A stretch of DNA of 64,000 nt from Flammulina velutipes (lineage: Eukaryota > Basidiomycota > Agaricomycetes > Agaricales > Physalacriaceae): positions 1,674,001 through 1,738,000 of the forward strand of contig CM022369.1 in NCBI GenBank assembly GCA_011800155.1, read 5' to 3'. Below are positions 25,262 through 36,246 of the stretch, in pieces; the stretch's first letter is position 1; every line of letters starts with the position of its first letter. The notes under the pieces were generated by a model. That model saw only the letters and a list, made by a program, of their open reading frames with translations. It did no database searches and had not been told where the DNA came from. The position numbers and the translations under genes were made by a program.

Positions 25262-26518
25262 TTATTCTTCTGCCTCCTGCTCACGTATTTGTTTTTCGAG
25301 CCGTTCTCTTTCAGCTTGCCTCAGCCGCATCAAAGTCAGAGACTCGTAGTCGACGTCTTGAGACGGGGCACTGGTGTCAGGGAAAGTTGTCTCCGTCTGT
25401 CAATACAATTTTAGATGCCCTCTACTGCAACTGCAACGAATTGGGACACGTACCATGCCAGGAAACGTTAACGGGAACGATGAGAATGGAGTGGATCCTT
25501 CCACAGGCGTGCTTGACGACGGAGCATTAACAGGCTGGGCTGATAACTTGCCTGTAGATTTGAGCCAACTTATTATCTCCGGCTCTTTACCTCCCAACCA
25601 ACCAATGTCAACCTTTGTAAGCCCGCGCTCAGGAAGTCCACTGGCACATACTGCAGCAAATGCATCACCGATTCTCTTGAATGGAATTAGAGCAGTCCCG
25701 TTCTTAGGCGGCTTAAGTGGCGGCTTCTTCGGGGGTTTCAAAGACAGGACGATAGCATTGGCGTCAACAGCCCCAAACGGTGAGAGAAGAGCCGCAAGTG
25801 AATCTTTTGTTGCGAGCTCTGGATGATCAGCCAACGTAAATTTAACGCGAACAGTCGTATCGTTCGGTTCTACTGGCAGGTCAATACTACTACAACCATA
25901 GAATGTAAAACATAAACGTACGGAGAGACGGAGGATCAAGCTCGTCTTGTCCTTGTGGAGTTGAATGTGCGGCTTTGGTTTGACGCTCCGTTTCACGTTG
26001 CCGTAGTTCTTTTTCTTTCTCCTCTCGTAATCGTCGGCCTTCGTCTTTAATCTGCTCTGTGTCGTGCCACCTCTTCCGATCCTCCTGTTGCTTTTCGACG
26101 CGTGCTTTTTTGAATGCCCTTTCGCGTTCCTCCAGCTCTTCCACTAAGACCTTCCGCTTGTTATCATATGTCTTGAAACGTTCCTTCTTGGCTCGCTTGA
26201 TACGCAGCTTTGCGTCGAGAGCCAGGCGCCGCAAAGGGTCCAATAGAAGCTCATAAGCCTGGTTGAGTTGGTGGAATTTGCGAGCTGGAAGGAGATGAGA
26301 ACATAGTAGCATATTACATAGAACACATACGTGCATCGGGATCATTTCGATTCTGTGAACGTATATTAGCACCTGCTGCCAGAGTAAATGATGAAAGGGC
26401 GTACTCTGTCCGGGTGAACTTTGAGTGACTTTTGGCGGTAAGCCGTTCTGATCTTTTGCTCGTCTGAATCTATTTCGACATCTAAGAGCTCGTATGGGTT
26501 CGCTTCCTCTTCAGACAT
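25262..26518 (-). CDS. DnaJ-RRM splicing factor (DNAJC17/Cwf23-like)
   Basis: Members associate with the spliceosome and its disassembly. The J domain opens the protein (NPYELLDVEIDSDEQKIRTA, LKVHPDR with the HPD triad, then KFHQLNQAYELLLDPLRRLA). A long charged coiled coil rich in Glu, Arg and Lys follows, and then an RRM (TTVRVKFTLADHPEL, ALLSPFGAVDANAIVLSL, GTALIPFKRIGDAFAAV) plus the family tail VDIGWLGGKEPEIISWL. The last exon ends REQEAEE with TAA at 25262-25264. The start ATG at 26518 has clean upstream stops. Introns split the HPD region, including a 22-nt exon. Confidence 0.88.
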
Positions 26519-26737
26519 GGTCGCGGTGTGAGGGCAAGGTGCTACGTCCGGACCGATGATCCGACATGAGCTGTAAAGACAACGTTCAACAATTATCCTT
26601 GAATTACTGTTCAAGCTCAAGTCACGACTTAATCAGAGGCATACTAATTAATAGTAACTCAACCCGATGCCACGCATGAAACCCAAAAAATGCACTGTTG
26701 TTACAACGACTAATGGTGGAAATAAATGCGCAACTTC

Positions 26738-27506
26738 TATTCCCTTTGTATGAGGGCCAAAAGACCCAACCCTCCAAGTAAGGCATATTTTAGTTGAGGG
26801 AAGTCGTTCTAAAGCATGATGCAGTTAGTTCGTGTTCGCTTTAAGTGTGATTTTGACCGTACCATGGCGATCGTCACGTAGCCAATATACGGAAGGAAGC
26901 CTCGGACCTTGCCAACGATGTGTTTCCTTTCCAACCATTCCAGGCCTTGGTACAACTCAATATCGTCGATGTAGTTGTTGTCTCCTTTGGTTAAGATATA
27001 TTGTTTGGGAGGCGTGCTCGGGTCGACAATACTGCGATGGAGATGAGACATGAGAACGATGGAGAAAACCCAACGCACCTCATAGCTTCAGTCACCGGGA
27101 AGTCATGTGTTTCTAATACGCGGTGGACGATGGGAATATCAGCTCCGGGGATCTTGTACACTGTTATGTCTCCAGTATGGTACCGCTCGTGGGCGGCATT
27201 CGTTAGGAAAAGCAGATCTCCACGGTAGAAAGCGGGTTCCATTGATCCACTGTATGTCGATTAGTTCGCTCTGCGAGGTGTAGTTCGAAGGGTACGCACC
27301 TAAGTACAACAACGATAGGAGACTCTGTGTTGGTTATTAAACCCAGTCCCTTCCATATCATGAGTCCAGAGGCAATGACGGAGGCGAAGTTCAAGCATTG
27401 CAATAATAACTGTGATTTATCTGTTAGTGGGCATTCTCGCATGATGCAGAGAACATACATGACGGAAGCCCAGCCGCCTGAATGCCTTGAGCTCCTCCGT
27501 GAACAT
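26738..27506 (-). CDS. sec11: Signal peptidase complex catalytic subunit Sec11
   Basis: Sec11 cleaves signal peptides in the ER lumen. The protein starts [16 protein letters not shown] at 27506. It has an N-terminal membrane helix ([20 protein letters not shown]), the catalytic serine in [12 protein letters not shown] (formed across an intron), the histidine that replaces bacterial lysine in IPIVHRVLE, and the [10 protein letters not shown] segment with the conserved aspartates. A C-terminal hydrophobic segment ([12 protein letters not shown]) leads to the end IQRE with TAG at 26738-26740. Size and motif order are as in yeast Sec11. It lies tandem with the DnaJ-RRM gene and the thioesterase gene. 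Confidence 0.92.
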
Positions 27507-27728
27507 GATAGGAAGTAGAAATAATTGGGAGAGAATGAAGATGCAGTGACAACGTGGACGCTTGGTAGTCGCTTGGACGCGACGATCCCGATCATGTTTG
27601 GCTGGACCGTCAGTTTGTTTGGTGCAGTGAATGTGGCATGCAAGATTCATAGTAGTACGTAAATTATTGAATCGTATTAGAGAATGCAGTGTGGTATGTA
27701 GTCTATTCTGATAATTATACCCGTCCCC

Positions 27729-29190
27729 TTACAGTTTGGAAGGAGCCTCGTCATCTACCGGCCCTCGTATGTTGGCGCGAAGGACACCTTCCTGAGAAGT
27801 CACAGCGACCAAGATTCCTTCTCTTGTGAATAACTAAGTAAACACTTAGTGGATTGCTCTACGAGAGCTTAGGAGGGATACTTACTTGTCCACGAGCGAT
27901 GCCTCTACCCGACGCCGCTCGAGGGCATTCCATCTATGAATGAACAACAATGAAGTATAGAGGACCTGTTGAGAAATAGGATACACACCGTATACAACAA
28001 CCAGTCACCACAGTCAAAATCATTCCTGACTCTCGTTAGAGCGTATTCGGCAACGAAGAATTATATGTACTCATAAAAGTAGATAGCATGATCGATTGTT
28101 GACTGTGAAGCCAAATTTAGTATAATCAGTTATTTGAAGACGCCACTGATGTCTGTACTTACCGACATTGCAATTGCATCAGGGCCTTTTGTATATCTTT
28201 TCAAACCAATGATTCGTCCCGCAGAGCTAATTCTACAGAGAACTGTGAGATCCACCGTAATTTGATACCAACGGTCGGCGCACAAGTAGAGGTCTGACAA
28301 ATATGCGAGAATGCACTACGATGGATGAGAACAGAATATCTACGCCGAGAAAAAACGCACCTTTTGAAAATGAGGTTCATACTTGGGTATCCTCTTGGCC
28401 TGCATCCAGTACATATATCGAATGTGCCCATCAGGTGTGAGCTGGTTTTCACTGGCACGTTTGACAGCGATAGGACTCTTCCGACGTTCCTGCTAATAGT
28501 GAGTCTCCCTCGACTAGATATGACGATAAAGACTTACTTCGGCAAATGTTGCAAGTATGTGCTTGATTTTAGGATGCAAGCCCTCCTGCTCGCTTTCACG
28601 AAGCATCAAGTCTTCCTCCAGAAGGCAGTCCTCCGGCGGAGGAACAGTGGGCATAGTCCACTGGTGCGATGGCTGCCAAGGTTCTGGTTTCTGGAACGAG
28701 CACATCAAGACGAATATGATGTTGCCCTTCTGAACGGCCTTGACTGAGCAAGTGACATAGGATTTGCCCTGTCGAAGGATCTCAACATTATACACAATCG
28801 GAGTAGCCGGGGACCCGCTCATGAGGAAATAGCACTGGTTATTGATGAGTTGTAGGTAGCATGTGATATTTATTCACTGACGTGCATGGACTGAGAAGAA
28901 TGATTAGCATTTATCAAGTCTGCGACGAGGGACATACATGAAGGGCGAATATGGGATCGACGCAGTTAGTCGCGGAGACCAGCGCCTGGCTAATGACTTG
29001 ACTGTGTCTTGATATCAGACGGACATTATGGATGCCAGAAACGCAATACATACCCTCCAAATACGCCTCGCGCACGCTTAGGTACCCATAGCGACTTTGA
29101 ACGGAAGAGGTTCACTTCGAGACGTTCTACTTCAAGAGCTGTCGAGATCTGTTCGTGTTCAGCCTGGTTGTTGAGGGAAGAATCATCCAT
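27729..29190 (-). CDS. tes1: Peroxisomal acyl-CoA thioesterase (Tes1/ACOT8)
   Basis: The enzyme hydrolyses acyl-CoA to free acid and CoA in peroxisomes during fatty-acid oxidation. It is a double hot-dog (TesB) fold. Seen segments are LWVPKRARGVFGG, QVISQALVSATNCVDPIFALH, a 9-nt exon for SMH at 28882-28890, CYFLMSGSPATPIVY, VLMCSFQKPEPW, and in the second half STIDHAIYFY (with the catalytic-type Asp), then DWLLYTM, ECPRAASGRGIARG and LVAVTSQEGVLR. The protein ends APSKL: a textbook C-terminal SKL peroxisomal signal. The start is MDDSSLNNQ at 29190; an ATG six codons upstream (29208) is also in frame. It shares a 121-bp promoter with rad14. Confidence 0.9.
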
Positions 29191-29311
29191 GGTTGTCGTG
29201 GTATACAAGGAGTCTGGTGATTAAGTAGTTCGTGTCGGCCCTCGGCGAGGGCAATAGCCGAGCATGTCGGCTATCACCTGACTGTGAATATTGTCCCTTT
29301 ACGCCTTCATC
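29191..29311. promoter_or_regulatory. Shared divergent promoter of tes1 and rad14
   Basis: The starts at 29190 (-) and 29312 (+) leave 121 bp for both promoters and leaders. No specific motif is claimed. Confidence 0.45.
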
Positions 29312-30415
29312 ATGGCCGAAAGCGAACTCACTCTAACCGCCGAGCAGGTTAAGCAATTCGAATTGAATCGTCTCAAAGGTTCTCACCACAATTTATCACT
29401 CAGATTCCCTCCATTCATGTGATCTGTAGCAAAACAGAAACAACGACACGCTGAAGAAGCTGCTGCATCGTCCTCCCAGACGAACAAGAACAGGAAGCGT
29501 CCATTAGGCGTCTCTGCATCCGATGCTTCGCCAACCGCTGCCAGCAAAAGCCGCATAACGAGAGACAGTCGTTTCGGCGCGTATTATGAATATGACTTGT
29601 CCAAAATGGTCAACTCCAAGGGTGGCTTTTTACTCCAGGACGACAAGGAGGTCGACGAAGAGGTACAGCGCAAGGAAAAGGAGCGTGAACGTCAACGTGC
29701 AAAGCAGAACTTAGAACCTCGTATGCGTTCTTTGACGCATCCTACGATAAACTGACAACGTCGTAGCTGTATCTCTCGATCCTGAGAAGAGTCCAAAGTG
29801 CCGTGAATGTAATACTATCGACATTGACCACACATACAACAAAGTCTTTGCCTGCTTGATCTGCAAACGATGTCAAGACAAATTTCCTGAAAAGTACAGT
29901 CTACTTACAAAGTCTGAATGCAAGGAGGTATGTACATCTCTTGCAAAATCATCGTGCACGATATTAACACTCCATTCCAGGACTATCTTTTAACAGATCG
30001 TAAGTTAGCCACCCTGAATCTCACTTGTAACATGGCTTGAGCGTTGGACGTAGCTGAATTGCGTGACCACGAGATTCTACCTCATCTCTTGAAAGCGAAT
30101 CCGCATAGCTCGACATATGCCAACATGATGCTCTTTCTCCGCTTGCAGGTCGAGGAATTCGCATGGAAGAAGTGGGGATCACCAGAAGCCTTGGATGCAG
30201 AGTTCGAACGTCGTGTTGCTGAGAAGAAAAAGAAAAAGAACAAGAAGTTCGAACAAAGCTTACGAGACTTGCGGAGACGGACGAAGGAAGGAGTTTGGCA
30301 ACGACGGAAAGACGAAGAGCATGTGCACCAGTTTGAATCCACACCTCTAGGTGGTGGAATGGTTGAGCAAGTATGCGAAGAATGTGGGTTTACCGTCGAA
30401 TACGAAGAGTTGTAA
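29312..30415 (+). CDS. rad14: Nucleotide-excision repair protein Rad14/XPA
   Basis: Rad14/XPA binds damaged DNA and helps assemble the nucleotide-excision repair complex in the nucleus. The protein begins MAESELTLTAEQVKQFELNR. It contains the zinc finger CREC-x17-CKRC (29800-29880), the XPA C-terminal domain (LLTKSECKEDYLLTD, then LRDHEILPHLLKANPH, FLRLQVEEFAWKKWGS), a run of lysines, and the end FTVEYEEL with TAA at 30413-30415. Domain order and size match the family. Five introns of about 50 nt are apparent. It converges with rpd3, 124 bp apart. Confidence 0.93.
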
Positions 30416-30539
30416 CATTCTCCCTGTTCTGCATCAGATAATACTTTGGACATAATGACAAGGAATGTACATTTCAATAGCAATACAGCATACAAGATAG
30501 ACACAGCGAAGTAGCACGTAATGGGATACATTTAACAAC

Positions 30540-32844
30540 CTAGTCGGTGACCATTTCACCTGGTTCAATATCAAGATCGACGCTCGATGCTGCAATCGAT
30601 GGCGCTGGGGCACTGTCTGGTACCATCACAGATGCAGCTTCCACACCAGGTGTCGACTCCGATCCAGAGCTAGCCACATCGGTGGAAGGAGAACGCACGC
30701 TCGGGCTTTCCATACGCGCGTTGGACTCGACTGGAGGATCCACATCCATATCCATCTTAGCCAACACCTTCTCCACCGTCGTTTGCCCACTTGGACCGGC
30801 ATGCCCTGGTGTAGGCCCGGATGCCATGATCCCCATGTTCATCCCATGCACGGGTGATCTGGACGGTGATCTGACTCTGCGTTTCTTGTATGATGCATGG
30901 TCCCGCCGTCCGCCATCACCCTCGTCGTCCGAATCAGATAGTTCACCGTCAGCCTGTATTCGGGAATCTAGCATGGATCGGTGACGTCGGACGTCTTTTG
31001 GAATCAAGTCCTCATCCGCGTTCGGATCGTCCATTTCTTCATCGATGGGCATCGTAGGTATATCTAACAATGCGCGTCAAGACCTTGATAACCAAAATGA
31101 AGCAATAATATATACCTTGCATCTGAACACTGGGAGGTCCACCCATGTTTCGAAGGTTTTCCATGACGATCCTTGTTACACGATCCAGATACGCGCGAGA
31201 ATTCAAATCGTCTGCATTAGATGATCGAACATCCAACTGGTAGTCGGGCCCAAAGTATTCGTAGTATTCGTTGACGGGGATTTCTTCGTATCGGCGTTCA
31301 GTCAATGTAACATAGTTGGTAGAAAATTCCTACCTGCACCGAGTTCGACACCCGCCGCTAAACCAGTCTCGTATGCCCAAGCACGACTGACGTTCCGCAT
31401 TGTGTAGCCTCCGCCACCGAGCAATAAGAGAGGCTTGTTGAAGGATTTGACAAATTTAACACAGTTAGCGTGGCCTAACATTTTTGAGTGAGCATAACAA
31501 AATAAATGGGATCCATGGGGCAGTACCTCGCATTGATAGGTTGAGGTTTCCCAACTTGTCACCAGCTAAGGAGTCGGTTCCACATTGCAGGACTATTGCT
31601 GACGGATTGTATGATTCCATCACTTGTCGGATGACCTGTGTATAATTTTGAGATTCCTCGTCTACACACTAGAACGGATCAGAACATACTGGTTCGAAGA
31701 TGGACTTGTAGTTTTCATCCGATACGCCATCCCTCAAGGGAAAATTCAGAGCGTAGTTTTTCCCTTTGAGCACGCCAATATCCTAGATGCAAGATGAGGC
31801 GGGGAAAACAATCAGTCAGAAGAACGTACGCGAAGTTCGCCAGTTCCTGGGAAGAACTCTCCGTACTTGTGGAAGCTGACAGTCATGACTCGGTCGGTAG
31901 TGTAAAAGGCTTCCTCCACACCATCTCCGTGGTGGAGATCAATATCGATGTACAAAACGCGTGTATGGTACCTATTGGCTCGTTAGCTGGGATACGAAAT
32001 TTAACGGGACAGATATGTGTACCGTAGCAGCTCCAGGATGCCCAGCACAATGTCTGATCAGCTTTGTGAGCATACAACATGGACTTGATATGTCTAAGAC
32101 GCACCGTTGACATAACAGAATCCACTGGCTTCGCTCTTCTTTGCATGGTGCAGACCACCAGCCCAATTGACGGCAATATCACACTTGTGTCGACTCAAGC
32201 GTGCTGCACCCTCTATTCGGGGTATCAGTGTAAGATCAAAGACCAACACTTCACAAACCGTACCCATCGAGCCGCCTGCAGAAATTGAGCAGTAGTCGAA
32301 CAAGCCGTCAAAAACTGGGCAATCCTCTCCAACATTATCTAGTGAACATTGAGGATACAGCTCTGCTATGAGTCAAGCTAAGGCTTACATTTATGTTGCT
32401 CTTTTATGTAAGAGTTCATGTTGCTGGGATTGATTCGATTGAGAAAGTCGACATATTCGTCTGAATGGAACTGGGTCATTTCGCGTTTGGTGGCGGGTTT
32501 AGCTCGCTGTATACGCGATCAGTATTCTGTGATTTAGATAGTGGACCACTCATACAAAGATCTCCATTTTCTTATACAGACCATAGTTCATGACCAGGGA
32601 GTGGCACATGCGTATGCGCGTCGGTTTCATCCTTGGGCGCGTCAGTTTTCCTTGAGCGTGAGGAGAGGTTGATACATACGGATGTCCTGGGCCATAGTGG
32701 AAGCCTCCGATGTCCGAGTCGAAAAAATAGCACTGCATGATACGGCATGTTGACTTTTGGTTCTAAAACGTACAGTAAGAGACCTACAACGCGTTTTTTC
32801 TGACCTTCTCCGTCAAGAGGAGTCATCAAGGGAGATGTATTCAT
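30540..32844 (-). CDS. rpd3: Class I histone deacetylase Rpd3/HDAC1
   Basis: This is the zinc-dependent histone deacetylase catalytic subunit of Sin3-type co-repressor complexes in the nucleus. Exon 1 starts [19 protein letters not shown] at 32844 and splices to [18 protein letters not shown]. Active-site segments are present and intact: [52 protein letters not shown] and [17 protein letters not shown]. The class-specific end of the catalytic domain ([18 protein letters not shown]) is followed by an acidic, Ser-rich tail with [12 protein letters not shown], a likely nuclear localisation signal, ending [12 protein letters not shown]. It has many short introns. Confidence 0.95.
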
Positions 32845-33062
32845 TGTTTGCGCGCCTCGAAAGAGGAAATAAGTACGTTTGCAAGGTATTGGGAAGACGG
32901 GTGATGGTGGTTGACCGTCGAAAGGGTTCGTCAGTTGGAGGTAATTATTTGTCAACGCTAGGTTTATAGATCATTGTGTACACTCGTGGGACCATGTCAC
33001 AACACATTTTGATTTGCTGACTTTCGAATGAGACTATGTACAAGAGCTAGTAGGAATAAGGA

Positions 33063-33924
33063 CTATATTTTGGCCATACCCAAAGGTGCAACGCGGCCTA
33101 TACAGAGGTGAGCGTACTGTGTGGCGCAGCGGTAAACAAGTAGCGTACCTTGGTACAACAGGGTGGAAGGTGCATACCCGAAGTCTTCGGACAGAATGAT
33201 ACCCTTGAGATGTTCATTGTAAGGAATCAAAATGGATAGCAAGTGGGTTACCTGTTCTCCGCAGATTACACGGACCTACACAGTATTGAATGAGAACGAA
33301 CAGGGCAATTGGCTTGCCACTTACCACCGACCAATGATGGATGCAATGTAGGGCCGCAAACCATAGCTGGATCGACCTGATCAGAGGAGAATCGAAGAGA
33401 CACGGGCGAATGTTACCTCTCGGCCGAATGTCGACCCGAATGTCTGAGCATGCGGCGTGATAGCGTTCAGCGTTAGGGGAGCAGTAAACTCGACAGTAGG
33501 CGCTTTTTCTTCCATGAATTGTATGGTTTCGAGCAGACTTTGTTTTGCTGCGGAACGACTGCTTTCCATAGGGATGTTTCTACTTCTTGTATCGTAGGAA
33601 AGGACATAGGGTGGCGGGGAGCAGATGGCGCGAAGTAACAGCTCGAAGTGATCTCGCGCATGTCGGATATGTTTTCCTAGGAGACTTTGAGGCATGGTTG
33701 TAGATGTTTGAAGCGCACATACCAATGGTAGACCCAGGCAAATACTTTGAGCTCGTCGTCAACTGATCATCCTCAGTCAGTTTGTCCACGACGCCGATAG
33801 CCTGCAGCAGAAGGATCTTTGCGACTGAGAGGAGCTGAACAACGTTCTCTGGAATTTGAGCGGGAAGTGGATGCTCGCTGGGAGACATAATAGGCTGGAA
33901 ATTCATTTCAGCTGAAGACTGCAT
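33063..33924 (-). CDS. DinB/YfiT-like four-helix protein
   Basis: Start is MQSSAEMNF at 33924. The helices include VVQLLSVAKILLLQAIGVVD, then GKHIRHARDHFELLLRAI and, after an intron, LWFAALHCIHHWSVVRVICG. The HxxxH and HH positions sit where DinB-superfamily proteins hold a metal ion. The last exons give SEDFGYAPSTLLYQG and the end RVAPLGMAKI with TAG at 33063-33065. Some fungal and bacterial members are thiol-dependent metalloenzymes; the function of this fungal group is not known to me. The fold assignment rests on motif pattern and helix order only. Confidence 0.65.
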
Positions 33925-34374
33925 GATGGGATAGAGGTAACCTTGGGTGAAGATGGTGGTTTATATATACAGAAACGTTGGGGAAGCGTGGCCAAACATG
34001 TTTTCGATTACGAGCCGGGCATCATGGCATTGGACAATGGGGTAAAGCAAAAAAGAGATCTGGATAGATTCATGATCAAGTACAAGACATGTACAGTTTA
34101 TGCATGTTCATCCACCTAATTTCGGACAGCCCAAGGATAAATAGACTGGTCGAACTCAAGGGGACGTTTCCATCTGCCAGAGCTTTGCCCGATAGCGTGA
34201 AATGCGCCACGGATGAGAGACAGGAAGAAGGACAACCTCAACCGTCGTCGTCGCTCTGCAGAGAAAATAATGCTTGGGAAATTTGACCATAAGAAATGCT
34301 GACGTAAGGGGAAATCAGAGGGAAGCCTCTGCTCCGGTCCTCTGCGACCAGTCCCGAACCACGACCGTCCTCCA
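33925..34374. promoter_or_regulatory. Divergent promoter region of the DinB-like gene and lsc2
   Basis: 450 bp lie between divergent starts with no coding segment supported. No specific element is recognised. Confidence 0.4.
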
Positions 34375-36070
34375 ATGTTTACCGCCATTCGCAAAGCGGG
34401 CTCTGTGGCTCGCGTGCGTGTTTCTTAATTCTCATGTTCTCTACTCTTACCCTTCACTTTTAGGCCGTATCTGCAGGTCAGAGGCGCTGTCTGTCTATCC
34501 ATGAATATCAGTCAGTGAACCTACTAAACTCGGTGAGTCTCCTGGACACTTCCGTTTGCGATGAACTCATGGTTTGGCCAGTACGGAATCCCTACCCCCA
34601 AGAGCATCGCTGCTAAGACGCCCGAGGAAGCTTTCCAGGTTGCCAAAGACTTTGGTACTCTCCCCATCTCCCACTGCAATGTCCGATATCTTACAAACAA
34701 CTAGGCTCTAATAGGCTGGTGATAAAGGCTCAAGTCCTCGCTGGTGGTAGGGGAAAGGGTAAATTTGACACTGGTCTCCAAGGTGGAGTGCATATGGTCG
34801 ACAGGTAGGCCCTTCTTCCTTCAGTGCCCACCCTCGGCTCAAGACCTTGGCTATAGCCCCGAGCAAGCAAAGGACTATGCCTCAAAAATGCTCGGCTCCA
34901 ATCTCATCACTAAGCAGACCGGTGCTGGTGGCCGTATCTGTAACGCGGTACTGTCTATCCGTTGATAACATCTCATATACGCTGAACGCGTACCGGAACA
35001 GGTCATGCTTGCCGAGCGTCGTGACCCTACTCATGAGTACTATGTCGCGGTTCTCAACGACCGCGTCTCTCAAGGTGTCGTCCTTGTCGCGTCAGCCCAG
35101 GGCGGTATGAACATCGAAGAGGTTGCTGCCAAGGATCCTTCTGCTATTATCACAACTCCCATCGACTATGAAAAAGGTCTTTCCCGGGAGACTGCTCTGG
35201 GGGTAGCAAAAAAGTTGGGCTTCAACGGCCAAGGCGCCCAGGAGGAGGCTGCCGACATCTTCATCAACCTCTATCGTATCTTCAAGGACAAGGATGCTAC
35301 CCAGATTGAGATCAACCCCCTTGCAGAGACGGTTGATGGCCAGGTCCTTTGGTAAGACCAAATCTCACGCAGTGGATATCTGGCTAATTTTGTCTCTATA
35401 GCATGGATGCCAAGTTCGGGTTCGACGACAATGCGGAGTTCCGTCAGGCTGATGTTTTCAGCTTGCGGGATATCTCGCAGGAGGAACCTTCCGAAGTCGA
35501 AGCACAAAAGGCAAACCTTAACTTCATCAAGCTCGACGGCAGCGTCGGCTGTCTCGTCAATGGTGCTGGTCTAGCCATGGCTACCATGGACGTCCTTGCT
35601 CTGCATGGTGGCAACCCCGCCAACTTCTTGGACGTTGGAGGGTAGGTACATTCCACTATTAGTCAATCAACGCTTATCGTGCTGCAGAGGAGCAACCCCA
35701 GACACCGTCAAGAAGGCTTTCGAAATTCTCCTTGCTGACCCCAAGGTCAAGAGCATCTTCATTAATATCTTCGGAGGTTCGTCTACTCACTTCACTGGAG
35801 GTTATGCTCATCTCTATCATAGGTATCATGAGGTGTGATTACATTGCGGAGGGTGTCATCAAAGCCACCCAAGAGCTCTCGATGACGATACCTTTGGTTG
35901 TTCGTCTCAAGGGAACGAAAGAGCAGGAGGCCAAGGAGTATGTGCCTGCTTCCCTCTCTTTATACAATATTGACCTTGTTTCCAGGATGATCAAGCAGTC
36001 TGGCTTGAAGATTGTCGCCTTCGACAGCTTAGATGATGCTGCCGAGCATGCTGTTAAGTTAGCGCAGTAG
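34375..36070 (+). CDS. lsc2: Succinyl-CoA ligase beta subunit, mitochondrial
   Basis: This is the TCA-cycle enzyme subunit that couples succinyl-CoA cleavage to ADP/GDP phosphorylation in the matrix. Exon 1 encodes [13 protein letters not shown], the start of a presequence; mature-like sequence begins [20 protein letters not shown]. The ATP-grasp nucleotide-binding part is clear ([31 protein letters not shown]), as are [20 protein letters not shown] with the Gly-rich phosphate loop, [28 protein letters not shown] and the end [13 protein letters not shown]. About eight introns were followed in frame. It converges with the disordered-protein gene. Confidence 0.95.
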
Positions 36071-36246
36071 ATTGTCTGTATGTCACCATGGCTGAAACAC
36101 ATTTAACATCATACCCTTTGTCGTTGGAAATATTTTCAAAACATGCGCATTGAGGGAGAGCAGAAAGGACGATAAATGGAAAGAGGCGCTACAGACTGAC
36201 AACATGCAACGAAAATAAGTATGTACTACGAAACAGTCCAAGGAGT

